Shown here: positions 44,912-54,009 of the stretch, one piece after another
How the letters are laid out: every line of letters begins with the position of its first letter
Position numbering within the stretch: position 1 is the stretch's first letter
NCBI RefSeq assembly: GCF_014641075.1
Contig: NZ_BMHP01000001.1
Coordinates: 1,054,001 to 1,118,000 of the forward strand
DNA length: 64,000 nt
Source of the DNA: Paenibacillus nasutitermitis
GTDB taxonomy: Bacteria > Bacillota > Bacilli > Paenibacillales > Paenibacillaceae
Direction of reading: 5' to 3'
The notes under the pieces: model-generated
What the model was told of the DNA's origin: nothing
The model's input: the letters and a program-made list of their open reading frames with translations, nothing else
Databases searched by the model: none
Program-made: the position numbers and the translations under genes

Positions 44912-45762
44912 GGATGCCAAGGAAAATAAATGCGAAAGCGATCATCAGCTATTCCTTGCTGGCTGTTATCCTGATTCTTTCTTTTGTGCCTATCATTATG
45001 ATGCTCTCCATGTCGCTGCGGAACAGCCTGATGATCTACGGCGATTTCTGGGGAATGCCCTGGCCGCCGATTCTCAGCAATTTTTCATTTGCGCTGTTCG
45101 ATTTGATGGCTCCGATCCTGCGTACGATCTATTTATGCGTCATTTCTATCCTCGGCATCATGCTGTTTTCGACGCTTAGCGGCTATGCGTTTGCCCGGTT
45201 AAAGTTCGTAGGCCGGAATCTGATGTTCTGGGTTATTGTCATGCTGATGACTGTACCTGGCGTATTGCTGCTGACGCCAAACTTCGTGCTGGCGGACTGG
45301 CTGCACTTGAAGAACTCCCTGGAAGGGCTGGCCGTCTTCTATATCGGCGGCGGTCAGCTGTTTGCAATATTCCTGCTGCGCACCTTCTTCACCTCGCAGC
45401 CTGAAGAACTGTTCGAAGCGGCAAGAATGGAAGGAGCCAATGAATTCCGCTGCGTGTGGTCGATTGCTCTTCCGCTGGCGCGTCCCATATTGATTACGAT
45501 CGCAATCATGAACTTTCTTTCGATCTACAATGATCTGATCTGGCCCATGCTGCTGATCAGCACGCCGGACTTGCAGACGATTTCCATGGCTTTAGCCAGC
45601 TACGCGCCGGATTCGGGTAACTCGGTAGGGAAAATATCCCGTCCGGATCTTGGCATTATCACATCGGGTTATGTGTTCGCTTCCGTACCCTTGCTGTTGA
45701 TGTTTACGCTGGGCATGCGTTATTTTATCGAAGGACTTACGTCCGGCTCGATTAAAGCGTAG
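44908..45762 (+). CDS. Sugar ABC transporter permease, MalG/UgpE-like
   Basis: A 284-residue partner permease of ordinary length, with six segments and the EAA loop EAARMEGANEFRCVW, and tail YFIEGLTSGSIKA. It overlaps the propeller-permease stop by four bases (ATGA), so both are translated as one unit. It should form the heterodimer with the fused permease. Confidence 0.93.
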   Translation: MRMPRKINAKAIISYSLLAVILILSFVPIIMMLSMSLRNSLMIYGDFWGMPWPPILSNFSFALFDLMAPILRTIYLCVISILGIMLFSTLSGYAFARLKFVGRNLMFWVIVMLMTVPGVLLLTPNFVLADWLHLKNSLEGLAVFYIGGGQLFAIFLLRTFFTSQPEELFEAARMEGANEFRCVWSIALPLARPILITIAIMNFLSIYNDLIWPMLLISTPDLQTISMALASYAPDSGNSVGKISRPDLGIITSGYVFASVPLLLMFTLGMRYFIEGLTSGSIKA

Positions 45763-45834
45763 CTGGCGGCAGGATGGAAGCGAAGTAGAATGACTACAGC
45801 GATAAGCAGTACCATACGGAAGGAGATGTAACAA

Positions 45835-47922
45835 GTGAGTGTAAACGAACTGTATGTATCGACATTAGGCAAAGACACATGGACGGGGAGACTGCCGGAG
45901 CCTCATCCTGAGGACAATGACGGTCCTCTGGCAACCATTGCCGGAGCGCGGGATGCCATCCGGCATCTGAAGCAGTCCGCTCTGATTTCCGGGGCGGTTA
46001 CGGTATGGCTCCGCGGGGGCCATTATCATCAGACGGAACCTGTCGTGTTCACGCCGGAAGATTCGGCGGCTGTCACCTATGCCGCTTATCCGGGAGAAAC
46101 GCCTGTTGTGGATGGCGGACGCCGGTTATCCGGCTGGCGGGAAGAGACGATAGGCGGCATTGCGATGTGGGTCGCCGATGCTCCGGTTGCAGACGGAGAC
46201 AACGGATATTTCCGTCAGCTATTCGTCAATGGGGAGCGGCGGTCCCGCACCCGTCTGCCCAAACAGGGTTTTTATTGGATGAAGGATGTGCCGGGCACCG
46301 GATTTCAAGGAGGGGAGATGAGCAGCGATCTCTTTGCCGGAACAGATACATTCGTGTGCGCACAAGGCGATATCGATGCTTCATGGCGCAATAGGAACGA
46401 CATCGATGTCGTGGCTGTCCATTATTGGATCGAGGAAAGAATGCCGGTGGCATCTTTTAATCCCGATACGGGGGAGGTGAAATCCAGCCGAAAGAGCATG
46501 TTCGTGCTTAAAGACGATGTAGCCCGGCGCTATGCCAAATATTACGTGGAGAATGTATTTGAAGCTTTAACCGATCCCGGCCAGTGGTATCTCGACCGGA
46601 CAGCCGGCAAAGTTTATTATATCCCCCTTCCGGGGGAAGCGTTGGCGGAAACGGAGCTGGTCGCATGCTCCGCCCGCCAACTATTGAAGCTTGAGGGCAA
46701 GCCGGAGGAAGAGAAGTATGTGGAGCATTTGTCGTTCCAGGGATTGACCTTTGCCCACACGGATTGGATCCAGCCAAAAGGCGGCGGCGAACGGTTCGAG
46801 CTGCCGGGCATTGACTTTGCCGCAGCGCCGCAGGCGGCTTTCCATATTCCTGGCGTGGTTCACATGCGCGGTGTCCGCTACTGTTCCATCGAGGATTGCC
46901 GGATCGAGCGAATCGGCTGGTACGGGATCGAACTGTCCGAGGGCTGCATGTCCAATCGGATTGTCGGCAACACCATAAGCGATATGGGAGCTGGCGGAAT
47001 CAAGCTGGACGGCGCGGATGCCAGCGGTTCCATCCTGCTGCGTACAGGCAGCAACAGGATCACGGACAATCATATTCACGCCGGCGGGCGTATTTTTCAT
47101 AGTGCTTGCGGCATTCTCTCTGTTCATTCCGCCGGCAATACATTTTCGCATAACCATATTCACGACCTGTATTATACGGGGATCTCCTGCGGCTGGGTAT
47201 GGGGCTATGCGGAGAATGTGTCGAAGAACAACCGGATCGAGAAGAACCATATACACGATATCGGCCACGGGCTTCTAAGCGACATGGGTGGAATTTATAC
47301 GCTTGGCGTCCAACCCGGAACCGTCATTCGCGGCAATCTGATCCATGATATTGAGAAATGCAATTATGGGGGTTGGGCGATTTATCCGGATGAAGGCAGC
47401 TCGCATATCCTTATTGAGAACAATATTTGCTTCAGGACGAGCAGCCAGGTGTTTCATCAGCATTACGGCCGGGAGAATATCGTACGCAACAATATTTTCG
47501 CATTCGGCCGTGAAGGCCAGGCCGCGCTTGGCAGAGCGGAGGATCATCTTTCCTTTACATTCGAGAAGAACATCATTGTCGCCGACGGGCAGCCGATGTT
47601 TGTGGCGGGCTACTCCGGCCAGCTTGACAAAAAAGGATTCAGCAGCGATTTGAACCTGTTCTGGGATATCTCAGGCGGCGAGCCGGAATCCGGCAATCAA
47701 AAGTTCGACGAACAGGCGAATTTTTCGCTGAATGACAAACGCTCCATGGAGGATATGAACCAGCTTGGATACGATCTGCATTCGATCTATGCCGATCCCC
47801 GTCTGGAGGATCCGGCAGGCGGTAATTTCACGCTTTTGGAGGACTCGCCTGCATGGGCACTTGGTTTCCAGCCGATTGATCTGACCGACGTCGGACCCCG
47901 CTCCGCTGCTGACAGGGAATAA
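45835..47922 (+). CDS. GH141-like right-handed beta-helix glycosidase
   Basis: A 695-residue protein. The opening LYVSTLGKDTWTGRL, DGPLATIAGARDAIRHL and VWLRGGHYHQTEPVVF is typical of GH141-like beta-helix enzymes, whose known members include alpha-L-fucosidase and xylanase activities. Helix turns HNHIHDLYYTG, KNHIHDIGHG, GNLIHDIEKC and IENNICF are seen at about 400-560. No signal peptide, so it is cytoplasmic and acts after import. GTG 45835 lies behind AAGGAG. It is in the operon between the permeases and the SDR gene. The exact linkage cut is unknown. Confidence 0.75.
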   Translation: MSVNELYVSTLGKDTWTGRLPEPHPEDNDGPLATIAGARDAIRHLKQSALISGAVTVWLRGGHYHQTEPVVFTPEDSAAVTYAAYPGETPVVDGGRRLSGWREETIGGIAMWVADAPVADGDNGYFRQLFVNGERRSRTRLPKQGFYWMKDVPGTGFQGGEMSSDLFAGTDTFVCAQGDIDASWRNRNDIDVVAVHYWIEERMPVASFNPDTGEVKSSRKSMFVLKDDVARRYAKYYVENVFEALTDPGQWYLDRTAGKVYYIPLPGEALAETELVACSARQLLKLEGKPEEEKYVEHLSFQGLTFAHTDWIQPKGGGERFELPGIDFAAAPQAAFHIPGVVHMRGVRYCSIEDCRIERIGWYGIELSEGCMSNRIVGNTISDMGAGGIKLDGADASGSILLRTGSNRITDNHIHAGGRIFHSACGILSVHSAGNTFSHNHIHDLYYTGISCGWVWGYAENVSKNNRIEKNHIHDIGHGLLSDMGGIYTLGVQPGTVIRGNLIHDIEKCNYGGWAIYPDEGSSHILIENNICFRTSSQVFHQHYGRENIVRNNIFAFGREGQAALGRAEDHLSFTFEKNIIVADGQPMFVAGYSGQLDKKGFSSDLNLFWDISGGEPESGNQKFDEQANFSLNDKRSMEDMNQLGYDLHSIYADPRLEDPAGGNFTLLEDSPAWALGFQPIDLTDVGPRSAADRE

Positions 47923-47951
47923 AGCCATTACCATTGCCGGGAGATGAAGAA

Positions 47952-48710
47952 ATGAGCGTTCAAGGTAAAACGGCAATTATTACGGGCTCAACGAGCGGGA
48001 TCGGTCAGGCAGCTGCAGAAACACTGGCACGTCACGGCGCCAGAGTGTTGATAAGCGGCCGGGACCGCGAGAGAGGGGAAGGCATCGTCCGGGGCATTAC
48101 GGAAAGCGGAGGCGATGCCCATTTCCTGCAAGCTGATCTGGCGGACCGCAGTAGCCCTGACAGGCTTGTCCGCGAGGCGCTAGGCAGATGGGGCAGGATC
48201 GACATTATTGTCAACAATGCGGCTCTCGTATGCCATAAACCCGTCGATGAGATCACGCACGAGGACTGGGACAGACTGCTCGCGGTCAATTTAAAAGCCC
48301 CGTTCTTCCTCGTCCAGGCGGCGCTAGCCCATCTGAAGGAAAACGGCGGGAGCGTCATTAATATCAGCTCCATCAACGCGATTCATAATGACAGCAACAA
48401 CCTGGTCTATGACACGATTAAAGCCGGATTGAACCATATGACGCGGGGCCTGGCCCTTGATCTGAGGGAGGCAGGTATCCGCTTCAATGTATTGATGCCC
48501 GGAGGAATTGATACTCCGCTGCTCAATCAATGGTTTGGACAGTTTGCGGGCAGTCCCGAGGAGGCGGACCGGATGGCTGAGGCAGCCAAACAGGAACCGA
48601 ATGTAGGGTCCCCGCAGCAGATTGCCGATGCGGTGCTGTTCCTGTCCGGCAGTAAGTCATCGTGGGTCAACGGCGCGATTGTCCCGGTCGATGGCGGTTA
48701 CCATCTTTAG
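47952..48710 (+). CDS. Short-chain dehydrogenase/reductase (SDR)
   Basis: A 252-residue classical SDR: TGSTSGIGQAA, IVNNAALV, catalytic YDTIK (Tyr-x3-Lys), and end block SSWVNGAIVPVDGG. ATG 47952 is preceded by GGGAG eight bases away. It begins 29 bases after the GH141-like gene in the same operon and so probably oxidises or reduces a sugar product of that enzyme. NAD(H) or NADP(H) preference is not clear. Confidence 0.9.
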   Translation: MSVQGKTAIITGSTSGIGQAAAETLARHGARVLISGRDRERGEGIVRGITESGGDAHFLQADLADRSSPDRLVREALGRWGRIDIIVNNAALVCHKPVDEITHEDWDRLLAVNLKAPFFLVQAALAHLKENGGSVINISSINAIHNDSNNLVYDTIKAGLNHMTRGLALDLREAGIRFNVLMPGGIDTPLLNQWFGQFAGSPEEADRMAEAAKQEPNVGSPQQIADAVLFLSGSKSSWVNGAIVPVDGGYHL

Positions 48711-48759
48711 TTGAAGCTAGTAGCGGGAAGTCCCAATTCATAAATGAGGTGAGATCATC

Positions 48760-49050
48760 ATGGCAGTGAAACGGCAACAGGTCCTATTCTTATGTTTGGT
48801 TAATCCTGAGCTCAGCTCCAAAACAATCGCTTGGGCGCTCTATGACGGAGCTTCGTCCGCAGAAGACAGCCGGATGGAAACAGGAGATTCCGCCGTCCCT
48901 CCTTATGCGTCCGTGCTGGATGCGATGAGGGACGGATGGAAGGTGCTCCAGGCTCCCCAGCTGCCTTATTTCATGCATGGCCATGAGAATGAAACCGGCC
49001 ATCTGCCTTGGGAATATCTGTTGGAAAGGGAGGTCGAGACCGATGGCTAG
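48760..49050 (+). CDS. Small conserved-looking protein of the locus, unknown
   Basis: A 96-residue protein with no signal and no membrane segment. A C-terminal block DGWKVLQAPQLPYFMHGHENETGHLPWEYLLERE (core QAPQLPYFMHGHENETG) is the kind of small protein I have seen near PhyH genes, but I cannot name a family. It has a GAGGTGAG ribosome site and overlaps the PhyH gene start by eight bases, so the two are translated together, suggesting a direct functional link. Confidence 0.6.
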   Translation: MAVKRQQVLFLCLVNPELSSKTIAWALYDGASSAEDSRMETGDSAVPPYASVLDAMRDGWKVLQAPQLPYFMHGHENETGHLPWEYLLEREVETDG

Positions 49051-49804
49051 AACAGCAAACGAGCATCTGCTGGATGCCCGTCAGATGGCGCGTTTTTGCA
49101 GCGACGGGCTGATCGTCCTGGAGGATCTGGTTCCCCGGGAGCTGAACGAGGCTGTCTATCAGGATGAGTTGAATGTCGAGCCGCAGGGATATGAATTCTG
49201 GAACAGCTCGGAGGCGATCCGCAGCGTATTTGATTTGCCCCAGGTGCGGGGAGTCATAGAAAGTCTGGTCGGCCGGAATTATGTGTATGACCATTCCTAC
49301 CTGCACACAGTCAAGCCGAACAACAGCAAATCGCAGAACTGGCATGTGGATTCCGGCATCATGAATCCCAACCCCCACAATTTCGATATTCAGGCTTTCT
49401 ATTTCGCCCATGATACGCCTGTCGAAATGGGGCCAACGCTCGTACTGCCCGGTTCCCATCTGCGGCGCGCCAGCTACTGGAGCATCTCACGCTACAAGAA
49501 TATCGAGGGACAGCGCCATCTGGCCGCGAAAGCGGGAACGATCGCTTTTATGCACCAGGATATTTGGCACTGCGCGCAGCCCAACAAAACGGACCGAACC
49601 CGTTATGTGTTCAAAATCCGCCTGGATGCGGTGGAGCAGCAGCGGAATCTGTTTAATACGGACGGGTTCGATGATCCGGAAGTGATTGAGATCCTTAAGA
49701 CCCAGTATCCCTGGTATGGATCGGATGGGCAGAAAGAAACGTACCAAAGGCTGGCATTTTGGCGTTTCCTTGTCGGCAATGATTTTATTTTGAAAAAACG
49801 CTGA
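49043..49804 (+). CDS. PhyH-family Fe(II)/2-oxoglutarate dioxygenase
   Basis: A 253-residue PhyH protein. WHVDSGI carries the His-x-Asp pair; DIWHCAQPNKTDRTRYVFK the distal His and the Arg. It differs from the other PhyH proteins in this window. ATG 49043 is behind GGGAGG; the longer frame lacks one. It overlaps the small protein gene by eight bases and lies in the sugar operon, so a sugar-derived or small acid substrate is likely. Substrate unknown. Confidence 0.88.
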   Translation: MARTANEHLLDARQMARFCSDGLIVLEDLVPRELNEAVYQDELNVEPQGYEFWNSSEAIRSVFDLPQVRGVIESLVGRNYVYDHSYLHTVKPNNSKSQNWHVDSGIMNPNPHNFDIQAFYFAHDTPVEMGPTLVLPGSHLRRASYWSISRYKNIEGQRHLAAKAGTIAFMHQDIWHCAQPNKTDRTRYVFKIRLDAVEQQRNLFNTDGFDDPEVIEILKTQYPWYGSDGQKETYQRLAFWRFLVGNDFILKKR

Positions 49805-49840
49805 TGTTCTTATTCCACTTACAACGGGGAGATGCAGATT

Positions 49841-51757
49841 ATGATGAAATTGGCGGCTGAAGAAACTTGGGATCCTCCCCACTGGGCGCTGATGGAGAGA
49901 TTGCTATTCGATACACTGAACCAAGCGGCAGTTGAATTCGTGAACCGGTATGTGCGTCCTGACGGCACCTTGATTTGGCGTCCGGATTGGCCGGGCATGG
50001 ATGGGTCAGACGATCCTTATGAAGGGTTCATGTATTTGGCGCTGTTGTATGTGCTCGGAGGAAGCGATGAAACCCTGGAGCTGGCCCACAAGGTGTGGGA
50101 AGGGATTACGTGGCAGTGGACGGAATACGGGCAAATCTCCCGTGAATTCGATGCCTATTACGACTGGATGCATCATGGGGAAGGCTATCTTTATTTATAT
50201 TTCATGGGGCTTGCGGACCCGGATTATTTGAAGAACCGGCAGAGAGCCAAGCGGTTTGCGGCTTTATACACCGGCGACGATCCGGAAGCGCCCAATTACG
50301 ATCGGGAAAAGCGGCTGATCCGCTCGCCTATCAACGGCAGCAAAGGCCCTCAGTTCGATCTGACGGAAGAGGACTGGAGCACGCACCGCGGGATTCTGGA
50401 TCATTATCCGGCCCCATTTGAGGATGTGCCGGGCGTAGATTATGCTTTGGGCAAATGTCCCTGGTCGGATGATGCGGTTTATAAGGAGATCATCCAGATG
50501 ATGAATCAGCGGATGACCAGGGGAGATGTCCCGCTCAATTTGAATGCTACAGGAATGGTGACCCATGCCTATCTGTATGCGGGGCAGGAATCCTATCGCG
50601 ATTGGGTGCTGGAATACACGGCTGCCTGGCAGGAGAGGATCGATGCGAATGGCGGAATTATTCCGGATAATGTGGGATTAAGCGGGATAATCGGGGAATA
50701 CATGGACGGCAAATGGTGGGGCGGCTATTATGGCTGGCGCTGGCCGCATGGTTTCCTGACGATAATCGAGCCGCTGATAAACGCTGCTGCCAATGCTGTG
50801 CTTATGACAGGGAATATGAAGCAGCTGGATTTGGCCCGCTCCCAGTTGGATCTGATTTGGGAGCTGCGGAAGGAGGAGGGCGGCCATCCGGGCCTTCCGC
50901 TAGTGCCTTACAAGCATACGGACGGGGGCTGGACTGATTATCGTCCTGCCAATCCTATGCATCCCATTCACTTATGGTTTATCTCCATGGCGGATGAGGA
51001 TTTGGAGCGGATCCTGCGAACCGGTCTGGATGAGAGCTCGCTGGAGGTCCATATTCCGGGGCTGTCGGGGGCAAGCAAGGGGAGTTACCAGAGTACCAAA
51101 CATTATAACGGCAATACCATTCCCTGGTTTCAATATATGCAGGGGAATAACCCGAATTATCCGACGCGGATTCTGGAGGCTAACTACCAACTGATCCATA
51201 ATCAATTGCGGAAAATGCGATCGCCGGAAGGCGACCCGGAAGAATGGCGGTCGGACGGGTTCAATTTGGAGGATCTGTCAAGCATCCATAAGTGGCAGGA
51301 GATGTGCCCGGTTTATTTTGAAGGGCTGCTGCAGATGACACTTGGCGCGCCCATGCATGTTTCACATGGCGGCCTGCAGCATGCCAGCGTCCGTTATTTC
51401 GATGCGCTCCGGCAGCGTCCCGGGCTGCCAGCTGATGTGGCGGCTCTTGTGGAATCCGTTACGGCAAGCGAATTGACCCTGCAGCTGGTGAATTTGAGCT
51501 TGTTTGAGCGGAAGGAACTGGTTGTGCAGGCAGGTGCGTACGGTGAACATAACTTCGAAGAAGCGGTCATGTACAACCAACAGGGGGAAGTCATCCAGCA
51601 GGTGGAAGTCCGTGACAAGTGGATTTGCGTGGAGCTTGCACCTGGTGCCGGAACCCGGTTGAAGCTGACGGTTGCCCGCTATGTGAACCGTCCGGCCTAT
51701 GAATCACTATGGCCGGATCCTCATAAGGGAGATATCCTCAAGGGAAGAACGAATTAG
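49841..51757 (+). CDS. Large helical-looking protein of the locus, unknown (possible (alpha/alpha)6 glycosidase)
   Basis: A 639-residue soluble protein with no signal peptide. It has many Trp and aromatic-rich helical stretches (FDAYYDWMHHGEGYLYLYF, WWGGYYGWRWPHG), and repeated alpha-helix spacing that would fit an (alpha/alpha)6 barrel as in many glycosidases and lyases. I recognise no family. It ends the operon just before a terminator. ATG 49841 is chosen as GGGGAG lies further upstream than for ATG 49832. Confidence 0.55.
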   Translation: MMKLAAEETWDPPHWALMERLLFDTLNQAAVEFVNRYVRPDGTLIWRPDWPGMDGSDDPYEGFMYLALLYVLGGSDETLELAHKVWEGITWQWTEYGQISREFDAYYDWMHHGEGYLYLYFMGLADPDYLKNRQRAKRFAALYTGDDPEAPNYDREKRLIRSPINGSKGPQFDLTEEDWSTHRGILDHYPAPFEDVPGVDYALGKCPWSDDAVYKEIIQMMNQRMTRGDVPLNLNATGMVTHAYLYAGQESYRDWVLEYTAAWQERIDANGGIIPDNVGLSGIIGEYMDGKWWGGYYGWRWPHGFLTIIEPLINAAANAVLMTGNMKQLDLARSQLDLIWELRKEEGGHPGLPLVPYKHTDGGWTDYRPANPMHPIHLWFISMADEDLERILRTGLDESSLEVHIPGLSGASKGSYQSTKHYNGNTIPWFQYMQGNNPNYPTRILEANYQLIHNQLRKMRSPEGDPEEWRSDGFNLEDLSSIHKWQEMCPVYFEGLLQMTLGAPMHVSHGGLQHASVRYFDALRQRPGLPADVAALVESVTASELTLQLVNLSLFERKELVVQAGAYGEHNFEEAVMYNQQGEVIQQVEVRDKWICVELAPGAGTRLKLTVARYVNRPAYESLWPDPHKGDILKGRTN

Positions 51758-51763
51758 CAGCAT

Positions 51764-51805
51764 TGTGGGACCCTGCGCCGGATGGTGCCGGGTCCCATGT
51801 TTTTT
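51764..51805 (+). terminator. Rho-independent terminator closing the sugar locus
   Basis: TGGGACCC (51766-51773) with GGGTCCCA (51790-51797), then six T. Confidence 0.88.
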
Positions 51806-51949
51806 GGACAGAAGGTGCTGCTTGCCATTCGTCAGGTACATACAATTTTTGAGTGCCGCCAGGTGTAACAATATGGTAAATTGGATGAGATTGAATCCAA
51901 CATTCGGGGACGTGTTTATTTTATACAAGTCTCTCAAAAAGGAGGCAAC

Positions 51950-52519
51950 ATGAAAACAATCCTTTATATGGTCCGGCATGCTGAATCCCCTTTCGAATTC
52001 GGCAAGGAAAGAAGCCGGGGGCTTTCGGCAGAAGGGATGGCGGAAGCGCGGCGTGTCACTGAGGTTTTCACTGGGATTGACATCCAGTATATGGCCTCCA
52101 GTCCCTATACGAGAGCGAAACAAACGATTCAATATATTGCCGAGCAGAAAGGCTTAACGATCACCGAATATGAGGCACTTAGAGAACGTTCCATGGAGGG
52201 GCCGGATGATAAGACTGGTTGGGATCAATTGTATGAAGCCATACGCAAATCCTTTGATGACAAGGATTTTGCATTGGAGGGAGGAGAATCTGCCCGCAGT
52301 GTGCAGCAAAGAGCCTTACCTGTCATACAAAGTCTTTTGGATGAGCAACGGGGCAGCACTATTGTCATAGGCACGCACGGCAATATCATGACGATCATCA
52401 TGAACTACTACGATGATCGATATGGCTTTGAGTTCTGGGATAAGACTACCAAGCCCGACATCTATAAATTGACTTTTGACTGGAATCACTTAGAGCAGGT
52501 CGAGAGGATCTGGAAATGA
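51950..52519 (+). CDS. Histidine phosphatase (phosphoglycerate mutase-like)
   Basis: A 189-residue histidine phosphatase. The catalytic RHA motif is MVRHAESP at the N-terminus and the second His is in IGTHGNIMT. ATG 51950 lies behind AAAAGGAGG. The next gene starts at or near its stop, so the two are likely cotranscribed. Substrate not known; small phosphate esters are usual. Confidence 0.88.
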   Translation: MKTILYMVRHAESPFEFGKERSRGLSAEGMAEARRVTEVFTGIDIQYMASSPYTRAKQTIQYIAEQKGLTITEYEALRERSMEGPDDKTGWDQLYEAIRKSFDDKDFALEGGESARSVQQRALPVIQSLLDEQRGSTIVIGTHGNIMTIIMNYYDDRYGFEFWDKTTKPDIYKLTFDWNHLEQVERIWK

Positions 52520-52545
52520 GAGGACGGCGGGAGGCGGTACAAGGT

Positions 52546-53325
52546 ATGTTTCAAGCTATCGTTCTGGATTTGGATGGGACTTACCTGAGCTCCGATAAGC
52601 GTGTATCCGAAAGAAATTTGCAGTCCGTAATGGCCTGTTACAACAAGGGAATTGCGATTATCATTGCCACCGCCCGGCCGCCAAGGACTGTAAAGAATTT
52701 TCTTCCTGAACCATTATTAAAGATTGCTTCTTTTGTTTATTACAACGGGGCACAAATTTCCTGTCCTCTTTCAGGCCTGGAAATGAACGAATCCATTCCC
52801 GGCCCGCTTACTTCTGAAATAGTCGATTATTGTTTGCAGTTTCATGCCGAAGCGGAAATGACAATGGAAGTGCAGGATGAATGGTACAGTTTAAAGGAGC
52901 TTGATTATTCGGCTGCGATGAGCGTCCTTACAAATCCCGTAGTGAAATCGCTGGAGGATTTCAAACGATTCGATGCTACAAAAATCCTGCTGACGGGATT
53001 CCAACAATTAGAGCCTTTCATTCATCAATTCGGAACACAAGTAAATATTTTGATAACAGACGATAACGGATTGGTGCAAATTATGTCAAAAAAAGCCTCG
53101 AAAGAAGAGGCGGTTAAACGGTTATGCGATAACCTTCACATTGATGGCCAATCCGTTCTGGTATTTGGAGACGATTATAACGACATCGGTTTGTTCCGAA
53201 CATTCGGTTATTCCGTCGCGATGGGGAATGCAATTAAGGAGTTAAAAGAAATAGCCAGTGATACAACGGGAACCAATGATCAGGATGGAGTGGCGCAAGT
53301 TTTGGAACGTCTCGTTCTTTTATGA
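52546..53325 (+). CDS. Cof-type HAD-IIB hydrolase
   Basis: A 259-residue HAD phosphatase: motif I VLDLDGTYL (nucleophile Asp), motif III Lys in TKILLTG/KKASKEEAV, motif IV VFGDDYNDIGLF. Cap of the Cof/YbiV type lies between. ATG 52546 is preferred because GGGAGG precedes it; ATG 52516 would overlap the previous gene. Likely removes phosphate from sugar phosphates or flavin. Confidence 0.9.
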   Translation: MFQAIVLDLDGTYLSSDKRVSERNLQSVMACYNKGIAIIIATARPPRTVKNFLPEPLLKIASFVYYNGAQISCPLSGLEMNESIPGPLTSEIVDYCLQFHAEAEMTMEVQDEWYSLKELDYSAAMSVLTNPVVKSLEDFKRFDATKILLTGFQQLEPFIHQFGTQVNILITDDNGLVQIMSKKASKEEAVKRLCDNLHIDGQSVLVFGDDYNDIGLFRTFGYSVAMGNAIKELKEIASDTTGTNDQDGVAQVLERLVLL

Positions 53326-53371
53326 ATGAAAGGATAATTAAAAAATCAGATTAGTTTGGAGGTGGATGCCA

Positions 53372-53956
53372 ATGAGCGATGTGACTTCTGCTCCGATATT
53401 ACGATCGTTTCCTGAGCAATTTGAAAGCGATCGTTTGCTCATTCGGGCTCCTTTATGGAACGATGGCATACTGGTCAACGAAGCGGTAAAGGAAAGTATA
53501 GAGGAGCTGCGGCCCTGGATGCCGTGGGCTGACAAAATTCCATCCGAGGAGGAAAGCGAAATCAATATCCGGCAGTCCAGACTGCAATTCCTTGAGCGGA
53601 CGGATCTGAGGCTGCTAATATTTCTGAAACAAACAGGGGATCTTGTCAGCAGCAGCGGTCTTCACCGGATTAACTGGGTAGCACGCAAATTCGAGATTGG
53701 TTATTGGATTCGCACCTCATTGAGCGGTAAAGGTTATATGACGGAGGCTGTGGATGCCATCACAACTTTTGCCATTGACGAATTACAAGCCAACCGGATT
53801 GAAATACGATGTGATTCGCGGAATTTCCGAAGCGAGCGCATAGCCCAGCGATTAGGTTTCATACTGGAAGGGATTTTACGCAATAACGATTACGCGGTGG
53901 ACGGTTCATTGAGGAGCACCAAGATTTTCTCGAAAGTTCGCGGCATTGAATATTGA
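53372..53956 (+). CDS. GNAT-family N-acetyltransferase (RimJ/RimL-like)
   Basis: A 194-residue GNAT enzyme: IGYWIRTSLSGKGYMTEAV is the acetyl-CoA-binding motif (core SLSGKGYMTEA) and IAQRLGFILEGILRN the C-terminal strand. The target may be a ribosomal protein or antibiotic-like amine. ATG 53372 sits nine bases after GGAGG. Confidence 0.9.
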   Translation: MSDVTSAPILRSFPEQFESDRLLIRAPLWNDGILVNEAVKESIEELRPWMPWADKIPSEEESEINIRQSRLQFLERTDLRLLIFLKQTGDLVSSSGLHRINWVARKFEIGYWIRTSLSGKGYMTEAVDAITTFAIDELQANRIEIRCDSRNFRSERIAQRLGFILEGILRNNDYAVDGSLRSTKIFSKVRGIEY

Positions 53957-54009
53957 AAATGTGATTTTTCATTGGAATACCAATCGCTGAACGAAAGGAA
54001 GTTATCCCA

